Shown one piece after another: positions 1 to 5,769 of a stretch of 5,769 nucleotides of DNA. Source of the stretch: Desulfobulbaceae bacterium (GTDB taxonomy: Bacteria > Desulfobacterota > Desulfobulbia > Desulfobulbales > Desulfobulbaceae). The position numbers and the translations under genes are program-made. Position 1 is the stretch's first letter. Each line of letters starts with the position of its first letter. Location of the stretch: NCBI GenBank assembly GCA_007121995.1, contig SKJK01000363.1, positions 1 to 5,769 of the forward strand, read 5' to 3'. Under the pieces are notes generated by a model. That model was not told the DNA's origin. It was given only the letters and a program-made list of their open reading frames with translations, and searched no databases.

Positions 1-809
1 CCATAGACCATTGCGTGAGCACCGGCCTCGCTGATTCCCTGCCGGGTAACATCATCCGGATCAACGGACATACCACCGGAGGTAACAATCAATTCCACCC
101 CAGAATCCAGACATTTCCGGATTGCCGCTGCAATACGGAGGGGGTCATCTGGGGCAAACTCAACCATACTGACCTCAGAGCCCAACAGGGACAACTTTTC
201 CCGCAAAACCTGTTCAAATCGATCCTCAATACGGCCATGGAAAACTTCATTGCCGGTGATGACCAAACCTGCTCTGACCCTGCGTAAAGGTACGACGCTG
301 ACAACCGGTTCACTGCTGGACCCCGCAGTATCCACTGCCTGCTCGACCAGGCGCCGGGGGGCAACCAGAGGAATCAACCGGGTCGCTGCTACCTGCTCAC
401 CCCGTTGTACCGGAGTGTTATTCTGCAAGGTGGCACACATAACCTCTCCCAGGAGATTGAAACGCAACAACACATCCCGATTGATTTTCAGCAGACCATT
501 CACCGCAGCCCTGATGGCAATTTTGCCTTCCATGACTTCAGGTGAAAACTCGGTCCCCGGGCCAGCCAAAGCGTTAGCCATAAGGAGAGCTGCCTCGTTT
601 TCGTGTATTTCCTCATCACTCAACTGGAGAACAAAAATATGTTCTTTGCCCAGCCGGCGGAGATGTTCCACATCCTCGAATCGGATGACATGCCCTTTTC
701 TAAAGGCACACCCTTTAAACTCATCTTTGATGATTTCGGTGATATCATGAGGCAGGACCATACCCACCGCCTCTTCCACCGCAATAACTCTTTTCAACGA
801 TTCTTCCAT
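1..809 (-). CDS. MoeA-like molybdopterin-binding protein, C-terminus cut by window edge
   Basis: The 269 visible codons encode a protein of two parts. Residues 1 to about 175 form an N-terminal region that opens MEESLKRVIAVEEAVGMVL and contains FKGCAFRKGHVI; it has no function I can name. From about residue 178 a MoCF/MoeA-type molybdopterin-binding fold begins: TGNEVFHGRI at 185-194 corresponds to the TGDEL-type motif of MoeA, and TSGGMSVDPDDVT at 243-255 corresponds to the SGG loop that holds the pterin phosphate. Proteins of this shape are known as MoeA-like molybdopterin-binding proteins, typically around 340 residues, so about 70 residues are probably missing. They lack the full MoeA domain set, so a role in molybdenum-cofactor binding, sensing or handling is an inference. 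The start at 809 is chosen because family proteins begin shortly before the VEEAVGMVL segment. An in-frame ATG at 863 would add 18 residues (MSKAAHVLWCKKRASAVD), and an in-frame stop lies further upstream. Neither start has a strong ribosome binding site. No signal peptide or membrane segment is seen, so it is probably cytoplasmic. Confidence 0.85.
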   Translation of the reverse strand, partial: MEESLKRVIAVEEAVGMVLPHDITEIIKDEFKGCAFRKGHVIRFEDVEHLRRLGKEHIFVLQLSDEEIHENEAALLMANALAGPGTEFSPEVMEGKIAIRAAVNGLLKINRDVLLRFNLLGEVMCATLQNNTPVQRGEQVAATRLIPLVAPRRLVEQAVDTAGSSSEPVVSVVPLRRVRAGLVITGNEVFHGRIEDRFEQVLREKLSLLGSEVSMVEFAPDDPLRIAAAIRKCLDSGVELIVTSGGMSVDPDDVTRQGISEAGAHAMVY

Positions 810-984
810 GTCCACTGCAGATGCCCGCTTTTTGCACCACAAAACATGCGCAGCCTTGCTCATGCCTTCATTATTGAAAAACAGACCTCCACCGATAAAC
901 TGATGATGCGCTCACCAACGAACACCCCGGTTTTGCCCTGCTTTCAACTCTCCTACAACAAAAATTCTGCCCATGCCCTGTGTG

Positions 985-1003
985 GTCAATGAAACCGTCA
1001 ATG
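985..1003. repeat. Short direct repeat GTCAATG, 12-bp period
   Basis: GTCAATG occurs at 985-991 and again at 997-1003, so the copies lie 12 bp apart, close to one helical turn. On the minus strand each copy reads CATTGAC and so resembles a -35 element. The repeat sits about 15 bp upstream of the rightward promoter's -35 hexamer. It could be a regulator-binding site or chance; no named motif is recognised. Confidence 0.3.
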
Positions 1004-1017
1004 GATTCCCAAGACCC

Positions 1018-1046
1018 TTTACCGTACTCGACCTATCCAGTACAAT
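1018..1046 (+). promoter_or_regulatory. Sigma-70-like promoter for the Trm112-family gene
   Basis: TTTACC at 1018-1023 and TACAAT at 1041-1046 are separated by exactly 17 bp. The -10 matches the TATAAT consensus at five of six positions and the -35 matches TTGACA at four of six. Transcription would begin near 1053 and give a leader of about 90 nt before the ATG at 1142. The assignment rests only on sequence match and orientation. Confidence 0.55.
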
Positions 1047-1141
1047 AGTGATGAACCGGACACGTACTGACCGGAAACCGTCCACGAAACACATGCACCT
1101 TTCATACCATGTAAAAAAAAGAGGCACAAGCGTCGCTCATT

Positions 1142-1321
1142 ATGCTCCAAAAAGAACTGTTGGAAATACTGGCCTGTCCACAATGCAAGGGTCCGGTGAA
1201 TTTAAACAAAGAGTTGAACGGTATCGTCTGTCCAGCCTGCCGTCTGATTTACGAAATTCGTGACGACATCCCAGTCATGCTCATTGATGAAGCCAAGCCA
1301 CTGCACGAGCACGACACCTGA
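1142..1321 (+). CDS. Trm112-family zinc-ribbon protein (YcaR/UPF0434 type)
   Basis: This complete 59-residue protein begins [18 protein letters not shown] and ends in an acidic and His-rich tail. Two CPxC knuckles, Cys12/Cys15 and Cys30/Cys33, form the zinc-ribbon of the Trm112 family, and the segment [15 protein letters not shown] (37-51) is the family signature. Size and motif order match bacterial Trm112-like proteins. In eukaryotes and archaea Trm112 is the activating, stabilising partner of several SAM-dependent methyltransferases acting on tRNA, rRNA and release factors; the bacterial versions are less well defined and a partner role here is inferred. No methyltransferase is encoded in the window. 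In many gammaproteobacteria the homologue sits between lpxK and kdsB, but here it stands alone between divergent and convergent neighbours with its own promoter. The start is the only ATG that fits the family N-terminus. An AAGAGG at 1119-1124 is 17 nt away, further than an ideal ribosome binding site, and an in-frame TAA at 1112-1114 limits any extension. Confidence 0.9.
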   Translation: MLQKELLEILACPQCKGPVNLNKELNGIVCPACRLIYEIRDDIPVMLIDEAKPLHEHDT

Positions 1322-1342
1322 TCGCAACACCATTCCCAAAGC

Positions 1343-1373
1343 GGGTCGGTGGTACCCCTGGTGCCGCTGACCC
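1343..1373 (+). other. Strong hairpin 22 nt after the Trm112 gene
   Basis: GGGTCGGTGGTACC (1343-1356) and GGTGCCGCTGACCC (1360-1373) can pair over 14 continuous positions around a CCT loop. The pairing includes three G-U wobbles in the plus-strand RNA and no mismatch. The placement suggests a 3'-end or stabilising structure for the Trm112 mRNA. There is no U-run after it, so it is not a canonical Rho-independent terminator. A second, smaller stem, GCGG-CTG-CCGC, lies at 1417-1427. The wobble pairs become mismatches in minus-strand RNA, which favours function in the plus-strand transcript. Confidence 0.5.
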
Positions 1374-1464
1374 AACCTCGCGCAGGCAATCACCGGCACG
1401 CCACCATTGCAAGGTCGCGGCTGCCGCATGGAGGAGGGGTTCTAACGAGCAGGCATGTCGGAAC

Positions 1465-1499
1465 AAAAACCGGGGTACCCGTAACCACTTTCAACCCGG
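1465..1499 (-). terminator. Probable Rho-independent terminator of ppsA
   Basis: Reading the minus strand after the ppsA stop, CCGGG (1499-1495) can pair with CCCGG (1474-1470), or a tighter stem CGGG-TAC-CCCG forms at 1481-1471. Either is followed at once by TTTTT (1469-1465). The element starts about 60 nt past the stop codon, which is a usual distance. The stems are short and compete with each other, so efficiency is uncertain. Confidence 0.45.
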
Positions 1500-1559
1500 G
1501 AGCATGGCCAGACACACAAGTACAACCGCGGTGATTATCGACAAGCCGGCAATCTGACC

Positions 1560-4007
1560 TCAGGGGATAATACCCAACTCCTGTTCCTTGGCGGCAATGG
1601 CCAGCCGTGTCTTCACGACCGTATCCGAGACCAGACTGATGGAATCGATCCCCTCTTCGACCAGGAAGGTAGCGAAATCAGGAAAATCGGAAGGCCCCTG
1701 ACCGCAGATACCGATTTTTCGACCTCGCCGCTTGGCTGTAGCGATCACCATCCGAATCAAAGTCTTCACCGCCTCGTTGCGCTCGTCATAAATATGGGCG
1801 ACCAGGTCCGAATCGCGATCCAACCCCAGAGTCAGCTGGGTCAAGTCGTTGGACCCGATGGAAAATCCGTCAAACACATCACTGAAGGCGTCGGCAGAAA
1901 TGACATTTGAGGGAATTTCGCACATCACATAGACCTCCAGTCCGTTTTCCCCTTGTACCAGGCCGAATTCGCGCATCACCTCAATGACCTTCCGCCCCTC
2001 ATCCGGGGTCCGGCAGAACGGCACCATCAACTTGATGTTGTTCAGCCCCATATCGTTGCGCGCCTTGAGCAAAGCCTTGCACTCCAGCTCAAAGGCAGGC
2101 TTGTAATTTGGGTCATAATACCGGGAGGCCCCACGCCAGCCGATCATCGGGTTGGATTCCTCCGGCTCATACAGATGGCCGCCGATCAGGTTGGCATATT
2201 CATTTGATTTGAAATCAGAAAGACGGACAATGACATCCTTGGGGTAAAATCCAGCAGCAATCCGGCCAACGCCCTCTGCCAGTTTATCAATGAAATATTG
2301 ACGTTTGTCGGTATACGCCGAGGTTTTATGATCAATCTCCTCGACAATATCAAAAATCTCGTCATCCTCCTCCGCCTGCTGACGCAAATGCTCGTAGTTG
2401 TACAACGCCAGCGGATGGATACCGATATGGGCATTGATAATGAACTCTTCCCTGGCCAGGCCGACTCCTTCGTTAGGTATCTGCCCCTCGATAAAGGCCT
2501 TTTCCGGCAAGCCGACATTCATCATCACCTTGGTCCTGGTTGGCGGGATGTCATCAAGATCAAGCGATTCAATAGCGAATTCAAGCAACCCTTCATAAAT
2601 GTGCCCGGTTTCCCCTTCAACACAAGACACCGTTACTTCTTGTCCATCCCTGATCTTCTGGGTCCCGTTCACTGTCCCAATAACACAGGGAATACCCATT
2701 TCCCGGGAGATAATCGCCGCGTGGCAGGTACGTCCACCACGATTGGTGACTATGGCCCCGGCAATTTTCATAATCGGTTCCCAGTCAGGGTCGGTCATGT
2801 CGGTGACCAGCACTTCGCCGGCTTTAAAGTCATGAATCTGACTTACTTTGTGCAACAGACGGGAGGTTCCCTGACCAATCTTGGCACCAACCGCCTGACC
2901 ACTGGCGAGAATGGTTCCTTTTTCCTTGAGCACGTAGGTTTCCAGCACTCGTTTACTGTTCTGTGAATGAACGGTTTCCGGTCGCGCCTGCACAATGAAA
3001 AGGTTACCTGTTCCCACTTCAACCCCATCGCCGTCCTTGGCCCACTCGACATCCATGGGTCGACCGTAATGATCCTCAATGATACAGGCCCAACGGGACA
3101 GTTCCAGGATTTCATCATCGTTGAGGATGTATGCCCCTCGCTCCGCTTCGGTGGTTTCGATATTTTTGACCGGCTCCTCAGCACCAGGGTCGGTATTGTA
3201 GATCATTTTTACTTCCTTGCTTCCCACCCGCTTGCCGACGATCGGTCGTTTGCCTTGCTTCAGGGTCGGCTTGAAAACATAATACTCATCAGGATTAACC
3301 GCCCCCTGCACCACATTCTCCCCAAGCCCCCACGCTCCTGTCAAAAAAACGGCATCTTTGAATCCGGATTCAGTATCAATGGAAAACAGGACCCCGGAGC
3401 AGGCGGAATCGGAACGCACCATTTTCTGGACCACTATCGACAGATACACATCAAACTGACCAAATCCCTTGTTATGGCGATACGAAATGGCCCGATCGGT
3501 GAAGAGGGAAGCAAAACAGCGGCGACAGGCATCGATGAGAGCTTCAGGCCCACGGATATTGAGATAGGTATCCTGCTGTCCGGCAAAGGAGGCGTCAGGA
3601 AGGTCTTCGGCCGTTGCAGAGGAACGAACGGCCACATCCACATCAGCACCATACTCCTGCTCCATGTGGCGATATGCCTCGATGATCGCGTCCCTTAATG
3701 TGGGGGGGAATTCTGCTGTACGAATAATATCGCGAACCTTGGCGCCACGTTCCTGGAGATTATACAGGTCGCTGGTATCCAGATCGGCCAAAGCCTCGCG
3801 GATAGCGGCCTCGATCCCGGCTTCCTGAAGAAGATATTGATACGCATAGGCTGTGATGGCGTAGCCATTGGGGACGGCCACTCCCTTGGATGTCAATTTC
3901 TGGTACATCTCTCCCAGAGAAGCATTTTTCCCGCCCACCAGGGCTACGTCATCAATGCCGATTTCATCAAACCAGAGAATGAGTGCCTGTGTATGTTGTT
4001 TTCCCAT
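1560..4007 (-). CDS. ppsA: Phosphoenolpyruvate synthase (pyruvate, water dikinase)
   Basis: The enzyme converts pyruvate, ATP and water to PEP, AMP and phosphate in the cytoplasm, the first step of gluconeogenesis from pyruvate. The 815-residue protein carries all three domains. The N-terminal ATP-grasp nucleotide-binding domain (about 1-345) includes GGKNASLGEM at 25-34, VRSSATAEDLPDASFAGQQD at 127-146, DVEWA at 319-323 and QARPET at 340-345. The swivelling phosphohistidine domain (about 385-475) contains GGRTCHAAIISREMGIP at 424-440 with catalytic His429. The C-terminal TIM-barrel PEP-binding domain (about 490-815) has GVGLAREEF, metal-ligand Glu697 in MCEIPSN, GSNDLTQLTLGLDRD at 718-732 and the catalytic Cys768 in GICGQGPSD. 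The TCHA form of the His motif distinguishes it from pyruvate phosphate dikinase, which has TSHA. The threonine two residues before the histidine, Thr427, is the position modified by the DUF299 kinase/phosphatase in enzymes that are so regulated; that regulator is not in this window. E. coli PpsA has 792 residues, so this one is slightly longer and appears intact. It is transcribed alone and divergently from the phosphohexomutase gene. Confidence 0.98.
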   Translation of the reverse strand: MGKQHTQALILWFDEIGIDDVALVGGKNASLGEMYQKLTSKGVAVPNGYAITAYAYQYLLQEAGIEAAIREALADLDTSDLYNLQERGAKVRDIIRTAEFPPTLRDAIIEAYRHMEQEYGADVDVAVRSSATAEDLPDASFAGQQDTYLNIRGPEALIDACRRCFASLFTDRAISYRHNKGFGQFDVYLSIVVQKMVRSDSACSGVLFSIDTESGFKDAVFLTGAWGLGENVVQGAVNPDEYYVFKPTLKQGKRPIVGKRVGSKEVKMIYNTDPGAEEPVKNIETTEAERGAYILNDDEILELSRWACIIEDHYGRPMDVEWAKDGDGVEVGTGNLFIVQARPETVHSQNSKRVLETYVLKEKGTILASGQAVGAKIGQGTSRLLHKVSQIHDFKAGEVLVTDMTDPDWEPIMKIAGAIVTNRGGRTCHAAIISREMGIPCVIGTVNGTQKIRDGQEVTVSCVEGETGHIYEGLLEFAIESLDLDDIPPTRTKVMMNVGLPEKAFIEGQIPNEGVGLAREEFIINAHIGIHPLALYNYEHLRQQAEEDDEIFDIVEEIDHKTSAYTDKRQYFIDKLAEGVGRIAAGFYPKDVIVRLSDFKSNEYANLIGGHLYEPEESNPMIGWRGASRYYDPNYKPAFELECKALLKARNDMGLNNIKLMVPFCRTPDEGRKVIEVMREFGLVQGENGLEVYVMCEIPSNVISADAFSDVFDGFSIGSNDLTQLTLGLDRDSDLVAHIYDERNEAVKTLIRMVIATAKRRGRKIGICGQGPSDFPDFATFLVEEGIDSISLVSDTVVKTRLAIAAKEQELGIIP

Positions 4008-4013
4008 TTTTTA

Positions 4014-4020
4014 CCCTCTT
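4014..4020 (-). promoter_or_regulatory. Ribosome binding site of ppsA
   Basis: On the minus strand AAGAGGG is followed by six bases (TAAAAA) and then the ATG at 4007. This is a near-ideal Shine-Dalgarno arrangement and supports the chosen start. Confidence 0.8.
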
Positions 4021-4102
4021 ATCTTTATAATGCCATCATCCAGTTTACCCCCACCAAAAACGGAATACCACCGGCAAATGGTGCAGTTTTCGTTAAAATT
4101 TG

Positions 4103-4131
4103 ATAATAGAAAACTTTTCTCAACCGGTCAA
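4103..4131 (-). promoter_or_regulatory. Sigma-70-like promoter for ppsA
   Basis: On the minus strand TTGACC (4131-4126), a 17-bp spacer and TATTAT (4108-4103) each match the consensus hexamers at five of six positions. Transcription would start near 4096 and leave a leader of about 89 nt. The leader contains a T-run (CCGTTTTTGG near 4052-4061), but I see no convincing attenuator stem before it. Confidence 0.7.
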
Positions 4132-4166
4132 CTGAAACGTCCATTGACTCGAATCCGTCCCCGGGT

Positions 4167-4177
4167 TGATCAGCTGA
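4167..4177. promoter_or_regulatory. Palindromic candidate operator between the divergent promoters
   Basis: Two overlapping perfect palindromes, TGATCA (4167-4172) and TCAGCTGA (4170-4177), lie about ten bases upstream of the mutase -35 and about 36 bases upstream of the ppsA -35. CCCGGG at 4160-4165 is a third short palindrome next to them. The position would suit a regulator acting on both genes, but palindromes this short occur by chance and no known regulator motif is recognised. Confidence 0.2.
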
Positions 4178-4186
4178 GGAGACTGG

Positions 4187-4215
4187 TTGCCAATCCCGAT
4201 TTCAAGGGCTATATT
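4187..4215 (+). promoter_or_regulatory. Sigma-70-like promoter for the phosphohexomutase gene
   Basis: TTGCCA (4187-4192), a 17-bp spacer and TATATT (4210-4215) each match the consensus hexamers at five of six positions. Transcription would start near 4222, giving a leader of about 57 nt. The -35 elements of this promoter and the ppsA promoter are about 55 bp apart, back to back. Confidence 0.65.
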
Positions 4216-4269
4216 TATCATTTAATAATACAAATCTGCACTTTCCTGCCTGACAACCAGAGCTAATAC

Positions 4270-4273
4270 GGAG
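4270..4273 (+). promoter_or_regulatory. Ribosome binding site of the phosphohexomutase gene
   Basis: GGAG lies 5 nt before the ATG at 4279 and 8 nt before a second, adjacent in-frame ATG at 4282. Spacing favours the second ATG slightly, but the difference is a single methionine. Confidence 0.6.
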
Positions 4274-4278
4274 CGGAC

Positions 4279-5769
4279 ATGATGATTAAAGCAGAGATCG
4301 ACCAGATACTCCAGCAGCACATCGTTGCCCATAACCACCGGGACAGCAACTATTTCGCCGCCCTCCAGCGTCTGGTCGACGAACGAAACAGAGCCGGTGA
4401 CAAGACCACCCAAGCGCAATGGCAGGCGGGTATTGATGATGTATACCGCCAGGTGGCGGATGAACTGCTCACCAACCCTGATCCGCCACGTACCCCTATC
4501 AGCTTTGGTACCTCCGGCTGGCGAGGCATTCTGGGCAAAGATATTTCCATCCGTTCAGTGGCTATCGTCACTGCCGCAATCCTCAGCCTGTACAGGAAGG
4601 CGGAGAACGACCAAGCCCTGCGCATTGCCCTGGGGATTGATGATTTTACGACCATGCAGCGCCGGGGATGCGTTGTCGGTCACGATAACCGTTTCGGCGG
4701 TCCCCTGTTGGCCCAGGCCGTGATCAATGTGCTGACTGCCAACGGAGTCCGGGTTTATCATGCCGGCGAGACGACAACCGGCGCCCTGTCCGCTGCCGTT
4801 CTAATCCGCCAAGCTGCTTTTTCCATCAACCTGACCCCAAGCCACAACCCCATGGAATATGGCGGGTTCAAATACAATGCCGCGGATGCCGGCCCTGCAG
4901 CACCCATCCTCACCGATGCCATCACCGAGCAAGCCAGAGACTTCATCCTTCGCAAGGAGATTCCTTTCATTCCGCCGGAAATCGACCTGCAACAACCGCT
5001 GAACGACCGACCGGAGATTGTTCCGGAAGATGCTCTGCACAGCTGGCAGCAACTGGTCCGCAACGGCGCCCCCCTTCATGGCCTGGATTACGATCGGATC
5101 CTGGCGGATTTCGCTGTCAGTAGCGATGTGGTTCTCTGCGTCGATGCTGTCCATGGTGCTGCGCGATTGCATCTCAGCCGCCTGTTGAACAATCCACCCG
5201 GGGAGCGGCTCATTCTCTTGCGCAGCACTCCGGATCCGACCTTTGGCGGCATTGCTCCAGAACCCTCTTCCACCAATATGCAACCGGTCATGGCCACCTT
5301 GGCAGATCGGAGAGAACCTTTATGCATCGGGGCCATTATTGATCCCGACGGAGACCGGATCCGTTTTACCGATGGCCGCATCGAAATCTCCATGAATCAA
5401 TTCGGCGCCATGGCCTATCATTTTCTCCATGAAGTCAAAAAGAAACAGGGCATGGTTGCCAAAACCGTCGCTTCCAGCAACCTGGCCAATGCCCTGGCCA
5501 CGCAACTGGGTGAAGAGGTGTTCGAACCTAAGGTGGGCTTCAAGGAATTCAAACCTGTCTTCAATAAGGCTCTGGTCTGTTTTGAGGAATCAGATGGAAT
5601 CTCCGTCATAGGGCACACACCAGAAAAAGATGCCTTCATCGGTTTGGTGCTCGCTTTGGACATGGTCCTGACCATGAAAAAACCTTTGGGCGAGTATCTT
5701 TTTGAAATCGAAGAACAATTTGGTCATTACCATCCAGATCGACATGGAGTGACTGTCTCCCAGCAGGTC
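4279..5769 (+). CDS. Phosphoglucomutase/phosphomannomutase family protein, C-terminus cut by window edge
   Basis: The 497 visible codons encode an alpha-D-phosphohexomutase, which interconverts hexose 1- and 6-phosphates through a phosphoserine enzyme. Domain 1 has FGTSGWRG at 76-83 and the active-site loop TPSHNP with the phosphoserine Ser188, followed by the GGFKYN segment and then GPA. This resembles the GGIKYN/GGPA segment of E. coli Pgm. The metal-binding loop DPDGDR is at 355-360 (Asp355, Asp357, Asp359). VGFKEF and the sugar-specificity loop FEESDGIS (435-442) follow in domain 3. Domain 4, which holds the substrate phosphate-binding loop, is only begun, and roughly 50-90 residues are missing to the right. 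About 75 residues precede the FGTSG motif, some 30 more than in E. coli Pgm. Glucose versus mannose specificity cannot be settled from the visible part, though the Pgm-like features favour glucose. The product would supply glucose 1-phosphate for glycogen and nucleotide sugars, and the divergent PEP synthase gene fits that direction of carbon flow. Confidence 0.93.
   Translation, partial: MMIKAEIDQILQQHIVAHNHRDSNYFAALQRLVDERNRAGDKTTQAQWQAGIDDVYRQVADELLTNPDPPRTPISFGTSGWRGILGKDISIRSVAIVTAAILSLYRKAENDQALRIALGIDDFTTMQRRGCVVGHDNRFGGPLLAQAVINVLTANGVRVYHAGETTTGALSAAVLIRQAAFSINLTPSHNPMEYGGFKYNAADAGPAAPILTDAITEQARDFILRKEIPFIPPEIDLQQPLNDRPEIVPEDALHSWQQLVRNGAPLHGLDYDRILADFAVSSDVVLCVDAVHGAARLHLSRLLNNPPGERLILLRSTPDPTFGGIAPEPSSTNMQPVMATLADRREPLCIGAIIDPDGDRIRFTDGRIEISMNQFGAMAYHFLHEVKKKQGMVAKTVASSNLANALATQLGEEVFEPKVGFKEFKPVFNKALVCFEESDGISVIGHTPEKDAFIGLVLALDMVLTMKKPLGEYLFEIEEQFGHYHPDRHGVTVSQQV

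Larger units (their letters stand above)
810..1141. other. Divergent intergenic region between the molybdopterin-binding gene and the Trm112 gene
   Basis: These 332 bases hold no convincing gene. They contain a sigma-70-like promoter reading toward the Trm112 gene, a short direct repeat at 985-1003 and the leader of the Trm112 transcript. A promoter for the leftward gene must lie here if that gene is not in an operon, but I see only TTGAC-type -35 candidates without a good -10 at the right distance. Open frames in the region, including one of 71 residues on the minus strand at 912-1127, have no recognisable motifs and overlap the promoter. Confidence 0.6.

Noticed and set aside
250..992. Plus-strand open frames opposite and beyond the molybdopterin-binding gene
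   Set aside because: They overlap an unmistakable minus-strand family protein and have no motif, ribosome binding site or sensible composition of their own.
912..1127. 71-codon minus-strand frame in the left intergenic region
   Set aside because: No recognisable motif, it overlaps the Trm112 promoter, and there is no clear ribosome binding site before its ATG.
1440..1460. GTTCTAAC/GTTAGAAC resembling an integron attC core site
   Set aside because: The partner R''-L'' half and the imperfect palindrome expected for attC are not present, and there are no cassette-like genes nearby.
1202..1466. Minus-strand frames of 75 and 61 codons over the end of the Trm112 gene and the hairpin region
   Set aside because: Shadows of the Trm112 gene and of GC-rich intergenic DNA; no domain and no supporting start signals.
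1322..1559. Possible tRNA, 4.5S, 6S, RNase P or tmRNA gene in the GC-rich gap
   Set aside because: No T-loop GTTCRA, no SRP GGAAG/GCAG core, no RNase P GAGGAAAGTCC and no tmRNA ends were found on either strand.
2298..3698. Two long plus-strand open frames (222 and 243 codons, same frame, split by one stop) antisense to ppsA
   Set aside because: They lie in the frame whose codons are exact complements of the ppsA codons, so stops arise only where ppsA uses TTA, CTA or TCA. Rare use of these codons opens the frame by chance. The translations show no recognisable motif.
4230..4655. Minus-strand frames opposite the start of the phosphohexomutase gene
   Set aside because: They overlap the well-supported mutase reading frame and its promoter, and have no recognisable motif.

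Overview
The window reads as an ordinary chromosomal housekeeping region of a bacterium of roughly balanced base composition. The gene content (a stand-alone MoeA-like molybdopterin-binding protein, a Trm112-type zinc-ribbon protein, a PEP synthase and a phosphohexomutase) would suit an anaerobic, autotrophic or gluconeogenic deltaproteobacterial lineage such as Desulfobulbales. That placement is an impression from protein flavour, not a demonstrated assignment. There are no insertion sequences, phage genes, CRISPR arrays, tRNA or rRNA.

Layout: (1) 1-809, minus strand, is the N-terminal 269 codons of a molybdopterin-binding protein whose C-terminus lies beyond the left edge. (2) 810-1141 is a 332-base divergent intergenic region with a good sigma-70-type promoter reading right. 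(3) 1142-1321, plus strand, is a 59-residue Trm112-family protein. (4) 1322-1559 is a convergent intergenic region with a strong 14-bp hairpin behind the Trm112 gene and a probable terminator for the gene arriving from the right. (5) 1560-4007, minus strand, is a complete PEP synthase of 815 residues. (6) 4008-4278 is a 271-base divergent control region with one sigma-70-like promoter for each flanking gene. (7) 4279-5769, plus strand, is a phosphoglucomutase/phosphomannomutase that runs off the right edge after 497 codons.

Functional picture: PEP synthase turns pyruvate into PEP, the entry to gluconeogenesis, and the phosphohexomutase interconverts hexose 6- and 1-phosphates for glycogen, nucleotide sugars and cell-envelope polymers. 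The two are transcribed divergently from a shared control region, which fits coordinated control of carbon flow into hexose phosphates. The Trm112 and molybdopterin-binding genes have no evident link to that pathway. I found no convincing undescribed system. The items most worth a second look are the structured convergent intergenic region, the shared ppsA/mutase control region and the MoeA-like protein with its uncharacterised N-terminal half.
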